A model generated the notes under the pieces. The model was not told the origin of the DNA. It did no database searches and saw nothing but the letters and a program-made list of their open reading frames with translations. A stretch of 64,000 bases of DNA from Halorubrum sp. 48-1-W (GTDB lineage: Archaea; Halobacteriota; Halobacteria; Halobacteriales; Haloferacaceae), in assembly GCF_003287355.1 (NCBI RefSeq), contig NZ_QMIM01000022.1:16903-80902 (forward strand). The letters are read 5' to 3'. Below, piece by piece: positions 25,459-34,227 of the stretch (its first letter is position 1; each line of letters starts with the position of its first letter). Position numbers and translations under genes: made by a program.

Positions 25459-25647
25459 ATGGACCGTGCTGCGCTCGACGTCGACGACCTCCTGAAGGTC
25501 CTCCTCGGGCTCGCGATCGTGTGGCTTCTCCTGGAGATCCTCGGGACCGTGTTGGACCTGACCTTCGCACTGCTCGACGCGCTACCGACGCTCATCGTCC
25601 TCGTCATCGTCGTCCTGATCGCCTTACGGCTCGCCGATCGGATCTGA
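25459..25647 (+). CDS. 62-residue two-span membrane protein
   Basis: A short protein, MDRAALDVDDLLKVLLG at the start, with two hydrophobic stretches (about residues 11-34 and 39-57) and a C-terminal LRLADRI. The hydrophobic profile and location 12 bp before the next gene support it as real. It resembles small conserved haloarchaeal membrane proteins of unknown function. Confidence 0.6.
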   Translation: MDRAALDVDDLLKVLLGLAIVWLLLEILGTVLDLTFALLDALPTLIVLVIVVLIALRLADRI

Positions 25648-25659
25648 TCGCGTCCGACC

Positions 25660-26199
25660 GTGTTCAGCCTCAACGTCCCGCTCCCGCCCGCCGTGGGGCG
25701 TCTCGCGGACGATCTCCAGCCGAAACTCTCGGGATTCGATCGGGTCCGCGACCGGCACACCCTGGTCTGTAAGCGGTTCGGCGTCGCGGACGTGACCGCG
25801 GACGCGGGCGACCCGCCGCCGCGGCCGGCCGCCCACGACCGCCTCCGCGACCGACTCCGACCGCTCCTCGCGTCGGTCGATCCCTTCGCGGTCGCGGTCG
25901 TCGGGATCGACGCGTTCGAGGCCCCGGCGTCCGGGTCCGGCCCCGTCGTCTACCTCGACGTCGAGAGCGACGCGCTCGTCCGGCTCCACCGTCGGCTGTG
26001 TGCGGACTACGGCACGATCGAGGGGGTCGAGGGTCCGGCGTACGTCCCCCACGTCACGCTGGCGCGCGGCGGCGACCCGGCGGCTGTGAGCCGCCTCGTC
26101 GACGCCGGAGACGAGTTCGGTCCGGTCCGCTGGCGGGTCCACGCGCTGGACCTGTACGACGCCGAGTTCCGCGAGGTCGCGGCGACGCTGGAGCTGTGA
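25660..26199 (+). CDS. 2'-5' RNA ligase-like 2H phosphoesterase
   Basis: A 179-residue protein with the two HxT motifs that define the 2H superfamily: RHTLVCKRF (about residue 32) and PHVTLARG (about residue 132). The fold is the LigT/ThpR duplicated lobe. Members act on 2'-5' or cyclic phosphodiesters of RNA; the precise substrate is unknown. A GTG at 25660 is the only start that includes the first beta strand (VFSLNVPLPPAVG). Confidence 0.82.
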   Translation: MFSLNVPLPPAVGRLADDLQPKLSGFDRVRDRHTLVCKRFGVADVTADAGDPPPRPAAHDRLRDRLRPLLASVDPFAVAVVGIDAFEAPASGSGPVVYLDVESDALVRLHRRLCADYGTIEGVEGPAYVPHVTLARGGDPAAVSRLVDAGDEFGPVRWRVHALDLYDAEFREVAATLEL

Positions 26200-26214
26200 C
26201 GCGGGCCGCCGCGT

Positions 26215-26290
26215 CGGACGCCGACGACGCCTACCGAGCGACGCCCGGACGCCGACGACGCCTACCGAGCGACGCCCGGACGCCGACGAC
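26215..26290. repeat. 31-bp tandem repeat upstream of the Lhr-type helicase
   Basis: The unit cggacgccgacgacgcctac(cgagcgacgcc) is perfect at 26215-26245 and 26246-26276, with the first 14 bp again at 26277-26290. The last copy runs into cttaatcgg, the TATA-like element about 28 nt before the helicase ATG. Repeat-number change here would move sequence just upstream of the promoter. Confidence 0.9.
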
Positions 26291-26320
26291 CTTAATCGGC
26301 CGAGCGCCCAACGTTCGGTG

Positions 26321-29227
26321 ATGTCGGAACCGTCGGGGATGGAGGCGTTCACGCACCTCGGAGGCGACGTCCGGGAGGCGCTCTCCGAGCGGGGCTTCTC
26401 GACGCCGACGGAGCCACAGCGGAAGGCGATCCCGCCGCTCTCGGCGGGGAGAAACGCGCTCGTGTTGGCCCCCACGGGCACGGGGAAGACGGAGACGGCG
26501 ATGTTGCCCGTCCTCGATTCGATCCACCGTGCGCGCGACGCGCCCGGCGAGGAGCAGTGCGAGGGGATCTCGGCGCTGTACGTGACCCCGCTGCGCGCGC
26601 TCAACCGCGACATGATGGACCGGCTGGAGTGGTGGGGCGACCGGCTGGACGTCGCGGTCGCGGTGCGCCACGGCGACACCACCCGGTACGAGCGGTCGAA
26701 GCAGGCCGACGACCCGCCGGACGTGCTGATCACGACGCCCGAGACGCTCCAGGCGATCCTGACCGGGTCGAAGATGCGGACGGCCCTGGAGGACGTGGAA
26801 CACGTCGTGGTCGACGAGGTCCACGAGCTGGCGTCGGCCAAACGCGGCGCCCAGCTCACCGTCGGGCTCGAACGGCTCCGGCGCGTGGCCGGCCCGTTCC
26901 AGCGGATCGGGCTCTCCGCGACCGTGGGCTCGCCCGAGGAGGTCGGGCGGTTCCTCGTCGGGTGCGGGCGGCGCGACCCGGACCGGCCGGGCGACCGCGA
27001 GTTCGAGACGGTCGAGGTCACAGCCGGGACGCGGACCGACGTGCGGGTGCTCGACCCCGAGATCACCGACCGCGACTCACAGCTCGCGGGCGAGCTCGCG
27101 ACCGACGAGACGACGGCGAGCCACGTCAGGACGATCCGCGAGGTCGTCGCCGACCACGAGTCGACGCTGATCTTCGTCAACACGAGACAGACCGCGGAGG
27201 CGCTCGGCTCGCGGTTCAAGACGCTCGCCGGGAGGGACCCCGCCTGCGAGGCGGTGACGATCGAGGTCCACCACGGCTCGCTCTCGAAGGAGGTCCGCGT
27301 CGACGTCGAGGACCGCTTCAAGAGCGGCGCGGTCGACGGGCTCGTCTGTACGTCCTCGATGGAGCTCGGCATCGACGTGGGCCGCGTCGACCACGTGGTC
27401 CAGTACGGGAGCCCCCGCGAGGTCGCCCGGCTGCTCCAGCGGGTCGGGCGGGCGGGCCACCGGCGGGACCGAGTCTCCGAGGGGACCGTGGTGACGCGGG
27501 GAGGCGACGACACGCTGGAGGCGATGGCGATCGCCCGGCGGGCCGGCGAGGGGCTCGTCGAGCCCGCGAGCATCCATCACGGCAGCCTCGACACGGTCGC
27601 GAACCAGGTCGTCGGCGTGGTGATGGACGAGGGCGAGGTCCACGCCCGGCGGGTCTACGAGACGATCACGAACGCGTACCCCTTCCGGGACCTCTCGGAG
27701 CCGACGTTTCAGGAGGTCGTCCGCGAGCTCGACGGGAACCGGCTGTTGTGGCTCGACGAGGGGACGGACACCCTCGAGAAGTCCGGCGGCACCTGGCAGT
27801 ACTTCTACGCGAACCTCTCGATGATCCCCGACGAGTCGACCTACGAGGTGTACGACATGTCGTCGCGACGCGGCATCGGGACGCTCGACGAGCGGTTCGT
27901 GGTGAACTTCGCCGGGCCGGGCGAGACGTTCGTCCAGCGCGGCGAGATGTGGCGGATCACGGCGGTCGACGACGAGGAGGAGCGCGTCGAGGTCGCGCCG
28001 ATCGCCGATCCCGCCGGGGAGGTGCCCTCGTGGGTCGGCCGGGAGATCCCCGTGCCGAAGCCGGTCGCCGAGGAGGTCGGGCGGATGCGCGGCGAGGTCG
28101 CGAGCGCGCTCGAGGCCGGGGCGACGCCGGCGGCGGTCGCGGGCGAGCTGGCCGGGCGATACCCGGCCGACGAGCGGACGATCGCTGCCGCGCTGAAACC
28201 GGTCGTCGACCACGTCGACGCGGGCCACCCCGTGCCGACCGACGAGCGGGTCGTGATCGAGGGAAGTGCGCGAACCGTCGCCGTGAACGCGGCGTTCGGT
28301 CACGAGGTCAACGAGACGCTCGCGCGCCTGCTCGCCGCGCTCGTCGGCCAGCGCGCGGGGTCGTCGGTGGGGATCGACGTCGACCCCTACCGCGTCGAGT
28401 TCGAGGTGCCGAGCGGGGTCGGTCCCGGGACGTTCCGGGAGGTCCTCGAGACGACCGACCCGGCGGGTCTGGAGGCGTACCTCGAGATCGCCGTGAAGAA
28501 CTCCGACGCGCTGAAGTTCACGCTCGCGCAGGTCGCCGCGAAGTTCGGCTCGGTCAAGCGCTACCGGGAGGGACGCGGGAAGTTCGGCGGCGACCGCCTG
28601 CTCGCCGCGTTGGAGGGGACGCCCGTCTACGACGAGGCGCTCCGGGAGGTGTTCCACGCCGACCTCGCGGTCGCGGAGACGGCCGACGTCCTCGCGGGGA
28701 TCCGGTCCGGACGGGTCGCCCTCGAGACCGCCCGCGAACGGACGCCGATCGGCACCGCCGGCCGGTCGGCCGGGACGGAGTTCCTCGTACCCGAGAACGC
28801 CGACGCCGACGTGATCGAGACGGTCCGTGAACGGATCCGGAACGACCGGGTCCGCCTCCTCTGTCTCCACTGTACGGACTGGGAGCGGACCACGAAGGTC
28901 CGTCGGGTCGGGGACCGGCCGGAGTGTCCCGAGTGCGGCTCCACACGGGTCGCGGCGTTGAACCCGTGGGACGAGGAGACCGTCGCCGCCGTCCGTGCGA
29001 CGGACAAGGACGACGAGGAGGTGCGTCGCACCGAGCGAGCACATCGGGCAGCGAGTCTGGTCCAGTCACACGGGAAACGGGCGGTGATCGCGATGGCCGC
29101 CCGCGGCGTCGGCCCCCACAACGCCGCCCGGATCATCAACCGACTGCGCGAGGACGAAGACGAGTTCTACCGGGACGTGTTACGGCAGGAGCGCGAGTAC
29201 GCGCGAACGCAGTCGTTCTGGGATTGA
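26321..29227 (+). CDS. lhr: Lhr-type DEAD/DEAH helicase
   Basis: A 968-residue superfamily 2 helicase of the Lhr family. Motifs in order: Q-region PTEPQRKAIP, Walker A APTGTGKTETA, Ib TPETLQAI, II VVDEVHELA, III LSATVGSP, IV-V ELGIDVGRVDHV, and VI LLQRVGRAGHRRD. A winged-helix domain and the large Lhr C-terminal domain follow, and a zinc ribbon CLHCTDWERTTK...CPEC lies near residue 855. Lhr enzymes unwind DNA or RNA:DNA hybrids 3' to 5' in repair. The ATG at 26321 (a GTG precedes it) is chosen. Confidence 0.92.
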   Translation: MSEPSGMEAFTHLGGDVREALSERGFSTPTEPQRKAIPPLSAGRNALVLAPTGTGKTETAMLPVLDSIHRARDAPGEEQCEGISALYVTPLRALNRDMMDRLEWWGDRLDVAVAVRHGDTTRYERSKQADDPPDVLITTPETLQAILTGSKMRTALEDVEHVVVDEVHELASAKRGAQLTVGLERLRRVAGPFQRIGLSATVGSPEEVGRFLVGCGRRDPDRPGDREFETVEVTAGTRTDVRVLDPEITDRDSQLAGELATDETTASHVRTIREVVADHESTLIFVNTRQTAEALGSRFKTLAGRDPACEAVTIEVHHGSLSKEVRVDVEDRFKSGAVDGLVCTSSMELGIDVGRVDHVVQYGSPREVARLLQRVGRAGHRRDRVSEGTVVTRGGDDTLEAMAIARRAGEGLVEPASIHHGSLDTVANQVVGVVMDEGEVHARRVYETITNAYPFRDLSEPTFQEVVRELDGNRLLWLDEGTDTLEKSGGTWQYFYANLSMIPDESTYEVYDMSSRRGIGTLDERFVVNFAGPGETFVQRGEMWRITAVDDEEERVEVAPIADPAGEVPSWVGREIPVPKPVAEEVGRMRGEVASALEAGATPAAVAGELAGRYPADERTIAAALKPVVDHVDAGHPVPTDERVVIEGSARTVAVNAAFGHEVNETLARLLAALVGQRAGSSVGIDVDPYRVEFEVPSGVGPGTFREVLETTDPAGLEAYLEIAVKNSDALKFTLAQVAAKFGSVKRYREGRGKFGGDRLLAALEGTPVYDEALREVFHADLAVAETADVLAGIRSGRVALETARERTPIGTAGRSAGTEFLVPENADADVIETVRERIRNDRVRLLCLHCTDWERTTKVRRVGDRPECPECGSTRVAALNPWDEETVAAVRATDKDDEEVRRTERAHRAASLVQSHGKRAVIAMAARGVGPHNAARIINRLREDEDEFYRDVLRQEREYARTQSFWD

Positions 29228-29430
29228 ACCGGTGGGATCGAACGCGGGCTTCAGATCGCGATCATTCATCAGTAACGACCATGATGGAAAGAAAATCAGT
29301 AGTAATAGCCATGAGAGGAGGATATACGCACAGATCATTACCCTCCACGTTCATGATCTGGTAATAGACAACTGACGGAGTGGATGAACCACATATTTAT
29401 ATACTTCCTAGCGAAACGGAGCATTGATCC
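29228..29430 (+). promoter_or_regulatory. AT-rich promoter region of the peptide ABC importer
   Basis: This 203-bp gap is strikingly A/T-rich against its surroundings. A strong TATA box, catatttatatac (29392-29404), ends about 27 nt before the ATG at 29431, so the transcript is probably leaderless. Upstream are A-runs such as gaaagaaaatcagtagtaat. No gene is evident in it. The composition suggests an acquired promoter segment or a site bound by regulators. Confidence 0.7.
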
Positions 29431-31149
29431 ATGGTTAGGTCAGACGCGGACATGAGACGACGCGACTTCCTGAAAGCGACTACCGCCGGCGGAACGGTCG
29501 GCATCACGGCCCTCGCCGGCTGTTCCGGCGGCGGCGGTGGCGGCGACGACGGCTCCGGCGACGACGGCTCCGGCGACGACGGCTCCGGCGACGACGGCTC
29601 CGGCGATGACGACGGGTCCAGCGGCGAGAGCAACCTCCCGACGTACACCTACACCAACAACGCACAGAGCTACAACCCGCCGCGACACGACGCGATCAAC
29701 CTCATCGCGAGCCAGTTCGACGAGGAGATGGGCCTCGACATCGAGGTCGACGTGCTCGAGTGGGGGACGCTGTTCAGCCGCGTCTCCGAGGAGTACGACT
29801 ACAGCTTCGCGACGTGGCACACGTTCTTCGTCACGGAGCCGGTGACCGAGCTGGACAACCTGCTCAACTCCGGCAACACCGGATCGGGCGACGGCAACTA
29901 CTCCGGCTACGAGAACGAGGAGCTCGACGAGCTGATGGGCAACTACCTGGCCGAGCCGGACGCGGACACCCGGATCGAGCAGTGCCACGAGATCCAGCGG
30001 AGCATCGTGGACGACGCGCCGATGATGCCGATCACGCACATGCCGATGCTCGGCGTCTACAACAACGAGCAGAGCAGCAACTGGGAGCCGGACCTCGCGA
30101 CCGGGTTCAACTCCTACTGGACGATGATCAACCTGGAGATGGAGGGCGGCGAGGATACCCTGAAGGGGTACTGGCCGGAGACCCTCTCCACGATGAACGT
30201 GCTCGGCCACAACGGCGAGAACAAGCACGTCTACCAGTTCAACATGATGTACGACTACCTGGTCCAGCTCAACGCCGACGCCGAGCCGGCCCTGGACGTC
30301 AGTCTCGCGACGGAGATCGACCGCGTCGACGAGACCACGGTCGAGTACACCATCCGGACGGACCACTCGTGGCACGACGGCGAGGACCTCACCGCCGAGG
30401 ACGTCGCGTTCTCGTACAACTACATCGTCGAGAACGAGGTTCCGTACTACTCCACGCAGACGCAGTACCTCGAGGGCGCAGAGGTCGTCGACGAGGAGAC
30501 GGTCCGGATCAACATGTCCGAGCCCTTCGGACCGTTCCAGCTCGGCATCGCGAACCTCATCCCGATCATCCCCGAGCACAAGTGGGCCGACCGCGACAAC
30601 CCGAGCCAGCAGGACATCGAGGAGCCGGTCGGCAGCGGTCCGATGATGTTCGACTACTGGGAGGAGGGCAGTGAGTTCGGCATGACGAAGTTCGAGGACC
30701 ACTTCGCGCCCGTCGACTTCGATCGACGCTTCTGGCGCGTCATCCCCGAGGCGTCGACCGTCTGGGACAACCTCCTCGAGGGCGAACTCAACTACGAGCC
30801 GTTCGGCCGGCTCGACCGCCAGCTCAACGAGAACCAGGACGAGGACGTCATAACCGTCGAGTCCGAGCTCGCCCCGACCTTCTGGCACTTCACCGCGAAC
30901 GAGCGCGAGGAGGGACTCGACGACCCCGTGCTCCGCAGGGCGCTGTACGAGGCCATCCCGCGGACGCCCATCGTCGACCAGATCCTCTTCGGCTTCCCGG
31001 AGCCCGGCTTCAACATCGTGTCGCCGGCGTTCGGTCCGCTCCACACCGAAGACGTAACGGAGTACGAGGAGAGCGTCGAAGCCGGGCGTAGCCGCCTCGA
31101 GGAGGCCGGCTACAGCTACGAGGACGGCGCGCTCCAGGCACCCGAATAG
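29431..31149 (+). CDS. ABC-importer substrate-binding lipoprotein (SBP_bac_5), apparently circularly permuted
   Basis: The 572-residue protein starts with a Tat-type lipoprotein signal (MRRRDFLKATTAGG, lipobox LAGC with Cys31) and a Gly/Ser/Asp linker. Residues about 71-235 match what is normally the C-terminal part of DppA-like proteins: TNNAQSYNPP, VDVLEWGTLFSRV, YENEELDELMGN, EIQRSIVDDAPMMPI. Residues about 243-572 match what is normally the N-terminal and middle part: MMYDYLVQLNADAEPALDV, TIRTDHSWHDGEDLTAEDVA, PVGSGPMMFDYW, LRRALYEAIPRTPIVD, and finish at RSRLEEAGYSYEDG, which in DppA leads into the region found here first. It captures the substrate, inferred as peptide, for the permeases that follow. 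Confidence 0.88.
   Translation: MVRSDADMRRRDFLKATTAGGTVGITALAGCSGGGGGGDDGSGDDGSGDDGSGDDGSGDDDGSSGESNLPTYTYTNNAQSYNPPRHDAINLIASQFDEEMGLDIEVDVLEWGTLFSRVSEEYDYSFATWHTFFVTEPVTELDNLLNSGNTGSGDGNYSGYENEELDELMGNYLAEPDADTRIEQCHEIQRSIVDDAPMMPITHMPMLGVYNNEQSSNWEPDLATGFNSYWTMINLEMEGGEDTLKGYWPETLSTMNVLGHNGENKHVYQFNMMYDYLVQLNADAEPALDVSLATEIDRVDETTVEYTIRTDHSWHDGEDLTAEDVAFSYNYIVENEVPYYSTQTQYLEGAEVVDEETVRINMSEPFGPFQLGIANLIPIIPEHKWADRDNPSQQDIEEPVGSGPMMFDYWEEGSEFGMTKFEDHFAPVDFDRRFWRVIPEASTVWDNLLEGELNYEPFGRLDRQLNENQDEDVITVESELAPTFWHFTANEREEGLDDPVLRRALYEAIPRTPIVDQILFGFPEPGFNIVSPAFGPLHTEDVTEYEESVEAGRSRLEEAGYSYEDGALQAPE
29542..29601 (+). repeat. 15-bp tandem repeat encoding the lipoprotein linker
   Basis: Four perfect copies of ggcgacgacggctcc (29542-29601) encode a GDDGS linker between the lipobox cysteine and the folded domain. 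Such acidic flexible tethers are common in haloarchaeal lipoproteins; the repeat makes the length prone to change. Confidence 0.9.
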
Positions 31150-31221
31150 GACGAACCACCGTTTTGGACCCTCACGGCGCAATCTTTAAACGAATCACAA
31201 GGATACCAGTGACTAAGTAAC

Positions 31222-32205
31222 ATGGGAAAAGCTAGCTTCGTTGTCAGACGCACGCTCCAACTCGTCGTGACGTTGTGGGCGGTCGGAACCGTACTGTTCG
31301 GGCTGTTCAGGCTCATGCCTGGCGATCCGACGTCGTACGTCATTTCCTCGGGGATGACCCAGGAGGCCCGGAACAAGCTCATCGAGAGCTACGGGCTCAA
31401 CGACCCGCTGTACGTCCAGTACTTCAGGTTCCTCGAGAACCTCGTCGTGTTGAACTTCGGCCAGTCGTTCCACTCGAACCAGCCCGTCACCGACATCATC
31501 GCGACGTACATGCCGAACACGCTCGTGTTGATGCTGACGGCGTTCGTCATCGCGTACATCCTCGGCATCACGCTCGGCGTGTTCTCGGGGTGGTACCGCG
31601 GCTCCCGGTTCGAGCGGAGCACGGTCATCACCGCGCTGACCGCCCGGAGCGTGCCGACCTTCTACGTCGGGCTCATCGTTCTGTGGATCTTCGGCGCCGA
31701 ACTGGGGGTCATCCCGATGAGCGGCATGACCAGCCTGGGGACGGGCGGACAGAGCACCGGGTTCTTCGATATGGTCTTCACGGTCGACTTCCTCAAACAC
31801 CTCATGGCGCCGGCGGCCGTGCTGGCGTTCTACTACATGGGATACCCGCTCTTGATCATGCGGACCAGCATGCTCGAGGTGCTCTCCGAGGACTTCATCG
31901 ACGTCTGCCGGGCCAAGGGGCTCACGGAGCGGACGATCATGTTCAAACACGCCGCTCGCAACGCGCTCTTGCCGATCATCACGGCGGCCGCGATCGCCCT
32001 GGGATACGCCGTGGGTGGGAGCGTCCTCATCGAGACCGTGTTCGCGTGGCCGGGAATCGGTCGGGAGATGGTCCGTGCGGTCCTTCGGCGCGACTTCCCC
32101 GTCGCACAGGGGACGTTCATCGTGCTCGCGTCGACCATCATCTTCCTGAACTTCATCGCCGACCTCGCGTACGGCTACCTCGACCCACGCGTGACTTACG
32201 ACTAG
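31222..32205 (+). CDS. Peptide-type ABC transporter permease (DppB-like)
   Basis: A 327-residue inner subunit with the DppB layout: an N-terminal membrane segment (RRTLQLVVTLWAVGTVLF), LMPGDPTSYVI, an external region, then five segments. The coupling motif that docks on the ATPase is present as EDFIDVCRAKGLTERTIMFKHAARNAL. The end DPRVTYD is typical. The gap after the binding-protein gene (72 bp) contains cttTAAAcga-like A/T sequence about 30 nt upstream, so a second promoter may exist. Confidence 0.92.
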   Translation: MGKASFVVRRTLQLVVTLWAVGTVLFGLFRLMPGDPTSYVISSGMTQEARNKLIESYGLNDPLYVQYFRFLENLVVLNFGQSFHSNQPVTDIIATYMPNTLVLMLTAFVIAYILGITLGVFSGWYRGSRFERSTVITALTARSVPTFYVGLIVLWIFGAELGVIPMSGMTSLGTGGQSTGFFDMVFTVDFLKHLMAPAAVLAFYYMGYPLLIMRTSMLEVLSEDFIDVCRAKGLTERTIMFKHAARNALLPIITAAAIALGYAVGGSVLIETVFAWPGIGREMVRAVLRRDFPVAQGTFIVLASTIIFLNFIADLAYGYLDPRVTYD

Positions 32206-32209
32206 ACCA

Positions 32210-33190
32210 ATGGCCCAAGAAGAACAATCGACCGGGTCGATATACACCGACCTCGACGACAGCGGCTCCGACGAAGAGATCAACAAGTGGGAGCGGACGG
32301 CCCGCCTCTGGCGGGAGACCCTGAAGGAACACTGGGCGAAGCTGACCGACGAGCTGTCGGTCAAGCTCTCGATGCTCACCGTGGCAGCGTTCATGGTCAT
32401 CGCGGTCTTCGCGCCGTTCATCGCGACCCACAGGCCGCTCGAGCGCCAGTACCAGGGTGACGCCGGCATCATCCAGGCGAAGTGGGCCGAACCCTCGCTG
32501 CTCGGCGGGGACACCGAGTACCTCCTCGGAACGACCGCCGAGGGGTTCGACATCTTCAGCCAGCTCGTGTACGGCACGCGCGCCGCGCTGTTGGTCGGGC
32601 TCATCGCCGCGATCTTCACCGCCGGCATCGGCACGCTCGTCGGGCTCGTCGCGGGCTACTACGGTGGGAAGGTCGACGACGCGCTGATGCGGATCGTCGA
32701 CTTCCTGTACGGGATGCCGCTTCTGCCGACGGTCATCGTCCTCGTCGCGGTGCTCGGCCCCGACCTCTGGAACATCATCCTCGCGCTGATCATCCTCCAG
32801 TGGCGCTCGACCGCCCGCGTCATCCGTTCGCAGTCGCTGTCGTTACGTGAGCGGCCGTTCGTGAAGGCCGCGGAGGTCGCCGGCGCCGGCGACTGGCACA
32901 TAATCAGCAGACACCTCGCGCCCAACGTGCTCCCGATGACGTTCCTCTACGGATCGTTCGGGATCGCGTGGGCGATCCTCGCCGAGGCGGGCATCTCGTT
33001 TATCGGCCTCGGCGACCCCAACACGGTCTCGTGGGGAACGATGCTACAGGCCTCCCGGGCCTACTCGGCGCTCTCGTTCGGCGCCTGGTGGTGGTTCGTG
33101 CCGCCGGGGATCTGTATCGGCCTGCTCGTCATCAGCGGCTTCCTCATCGGCCGTGGCTACGAAGAGATCACTAACCCCAAGATACAATGA
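32210..33190 (+). CDS. Peptide-type ABC transporter permease (DppC-like)
   Basis: A 326-residue DppC-type subunit. A cytoplasmic N-terminal stretch of about 55 residues precedes the first membrane segment (LSMLTVAAFMVIAVFAPF); the family motif LLGTTAEGFDIFSQLVYGTR comes before the core segments, and the coupling loop is ERPFVKAAEVAGAGDWHIISRHLAPN. It starts 4 bp after the DppB-like gene, and its stop overlaps the next start. Confidence 0.93.
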   Translation: MAQEEQSTGSIYTDLDDSGSDEEINKWERTARLWRETLKEHWAKLTDELSVKLSMLTVAAFMVIAVFAPFIATHRPLERQYQGDAGIIQAKWAEPSLLGGDTEYLLGTTAEGFDIFSQLVYGTRAALLVGLIAAIFTAGIGTLVGLVAGYYGGKVDDALMRIVDFLYGMPLLPTVIVLVAVLGPDLWNIILALIILQWRSTARVIRSQSLSLRERPFVKAAEVAGAGDWHIISRHLAPNVLPMTFLYGSFGIAWAILAEAGISFIGLGDPNTVSWGTMLQASRAYSALSFGAWWWFVPPGICIGLLVISGFLIGRGYEEITNPKIQ

Positions 33191-34227
33191 GTCAACTGGA
33201 AGTCGAAGACCTCGAAGTCTACTACGAAACCGAGGAGGGGCCGGCACAGGCGGTCGACGGCGTCTCCTTCGAACTCGAAGAGGGCGAGAACCTCGGCGTC
33301 GTCGGAGAGTCGGGCTGTGGAAAGACCACGCTCGCGAAGGCGATCATCGGGATCCTCCCCGACGCCGGCTACATCAACGGCGGGAGCATCAACTTCAAGG
33401 GTGAGGACCTGACGGAGATGACCACCGCCCAGCGGCGTCGCCTCAAGTGGGAGGAGATCTCCATGATCGCCCAGTCGGCGATGAACTCGCTGGACCCGGT
33501 GTACACCATCCGCGAACAGATCGTGGAGGCCATCGAGACGCACCGCCCCGGAACCGGTCGCGTCGAGTCCGACGAGATCGTGACCGAGATGTTCGAACTC
33601 GTCGGCCTCGACCCGGACCGCGCCGACGACTACCCCCACCAGTTCTCCGGTGGGATGCGGCAGCGGGCCATGATCGCCATGGCGCTCGCGCTCGAGCCGT
33701 CGTTGATGTTGGCGGACGAGCCGACCACGGCGCTCGACGTGATCATGCAGGACCAGATCCTCAAGCGGATGAGCTCGATCCAGGAGGAGATCAACTCCTC
33801 CATGCTCGTGATCACCCACGACGTGAGCGTCGTGGCCGAGACCTGCGACCGCGTCCTCGTGATGTACGCGGGGAAGGTCGCGGAGGAGGGCCCCGTCGAG
33901 GAGATATTCGGCCAGCCGTATCACCCGTACACGATCGGGTTGAAGCGTGCGTTCCCGAACATCATGAAGACCGACCAGGACCTGCTTTCGATCGCGGGCT
34001 ACCCGCCCGAGCTGATCGACCCGCCGCAGGGGTGCCGGTTCGCCGAACGGTGTCCGATGGCGACCGACAGGTGCCGCGAGGAGGAGCCGGAGGCACACTA
34101 CAACAACGAGCTCCGCTCGTACTGCCACTACGCTGACGAGATAGACACCGAGCTCCGGCCGTACGCGGACGACCCGGGGACGTGGAGACAGACCGCCGCC
34201 GCCACCGACGGGGGTCTCGAGGAATGA
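33187..34227 (+). CDS. Peptide-type ABC transporter ATPase (DppD-like)
   Basis: A 346-residue ATPase. Walker A is [12 protein letters not shown], the signature is FSGGMRQRAMIAMAL, Walker B is LMLADEPTTALDV, and the H-loop is VITHDVSVV. The C-terminal oligopeptide-transporter extension is present with the Cys-containing CRFAERCPMATDRC. It overlaps both neighbours by four bases (ATGA), a sign of tight translational coupling. Confidence 0.95.
   Translation: MSQLEVEDLEVYYETEEGPAQAVDGVSFELEEGENLGVVGESGCGKTTLAKAIIGILPDAGYINGGSINFKGEDLTEMTTAQRRRLKWEEISMIAQSAMNSLDPVYTIREQIVEAIETHRPGTGRVESDEIVTEMFELVGLDPDRADDYPHQFSGGMRQRAMIAMALALEPSLMLADEPTTALDVIMQDQILKRMSSIQEEINSSMLVITHDVSVVAETCDRVLVMYAGKVAEEGPVEEIFGQPYHPYTIGLKRAFPNIMKTDQDLLSIAGYPPELIDPPQGCRFAERCPMATDRCREEEPEAHYNNELRSYCHYADEIDTELRPYADDPGTWRQTAAATDGGLEE

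Noticed and set aside
29275..29364. Short frame in the AT-rich gap before the binding-protein gene
   Set aside because: No start with a convincing promoter and no conserved features; the region reads better as promoter DNA.
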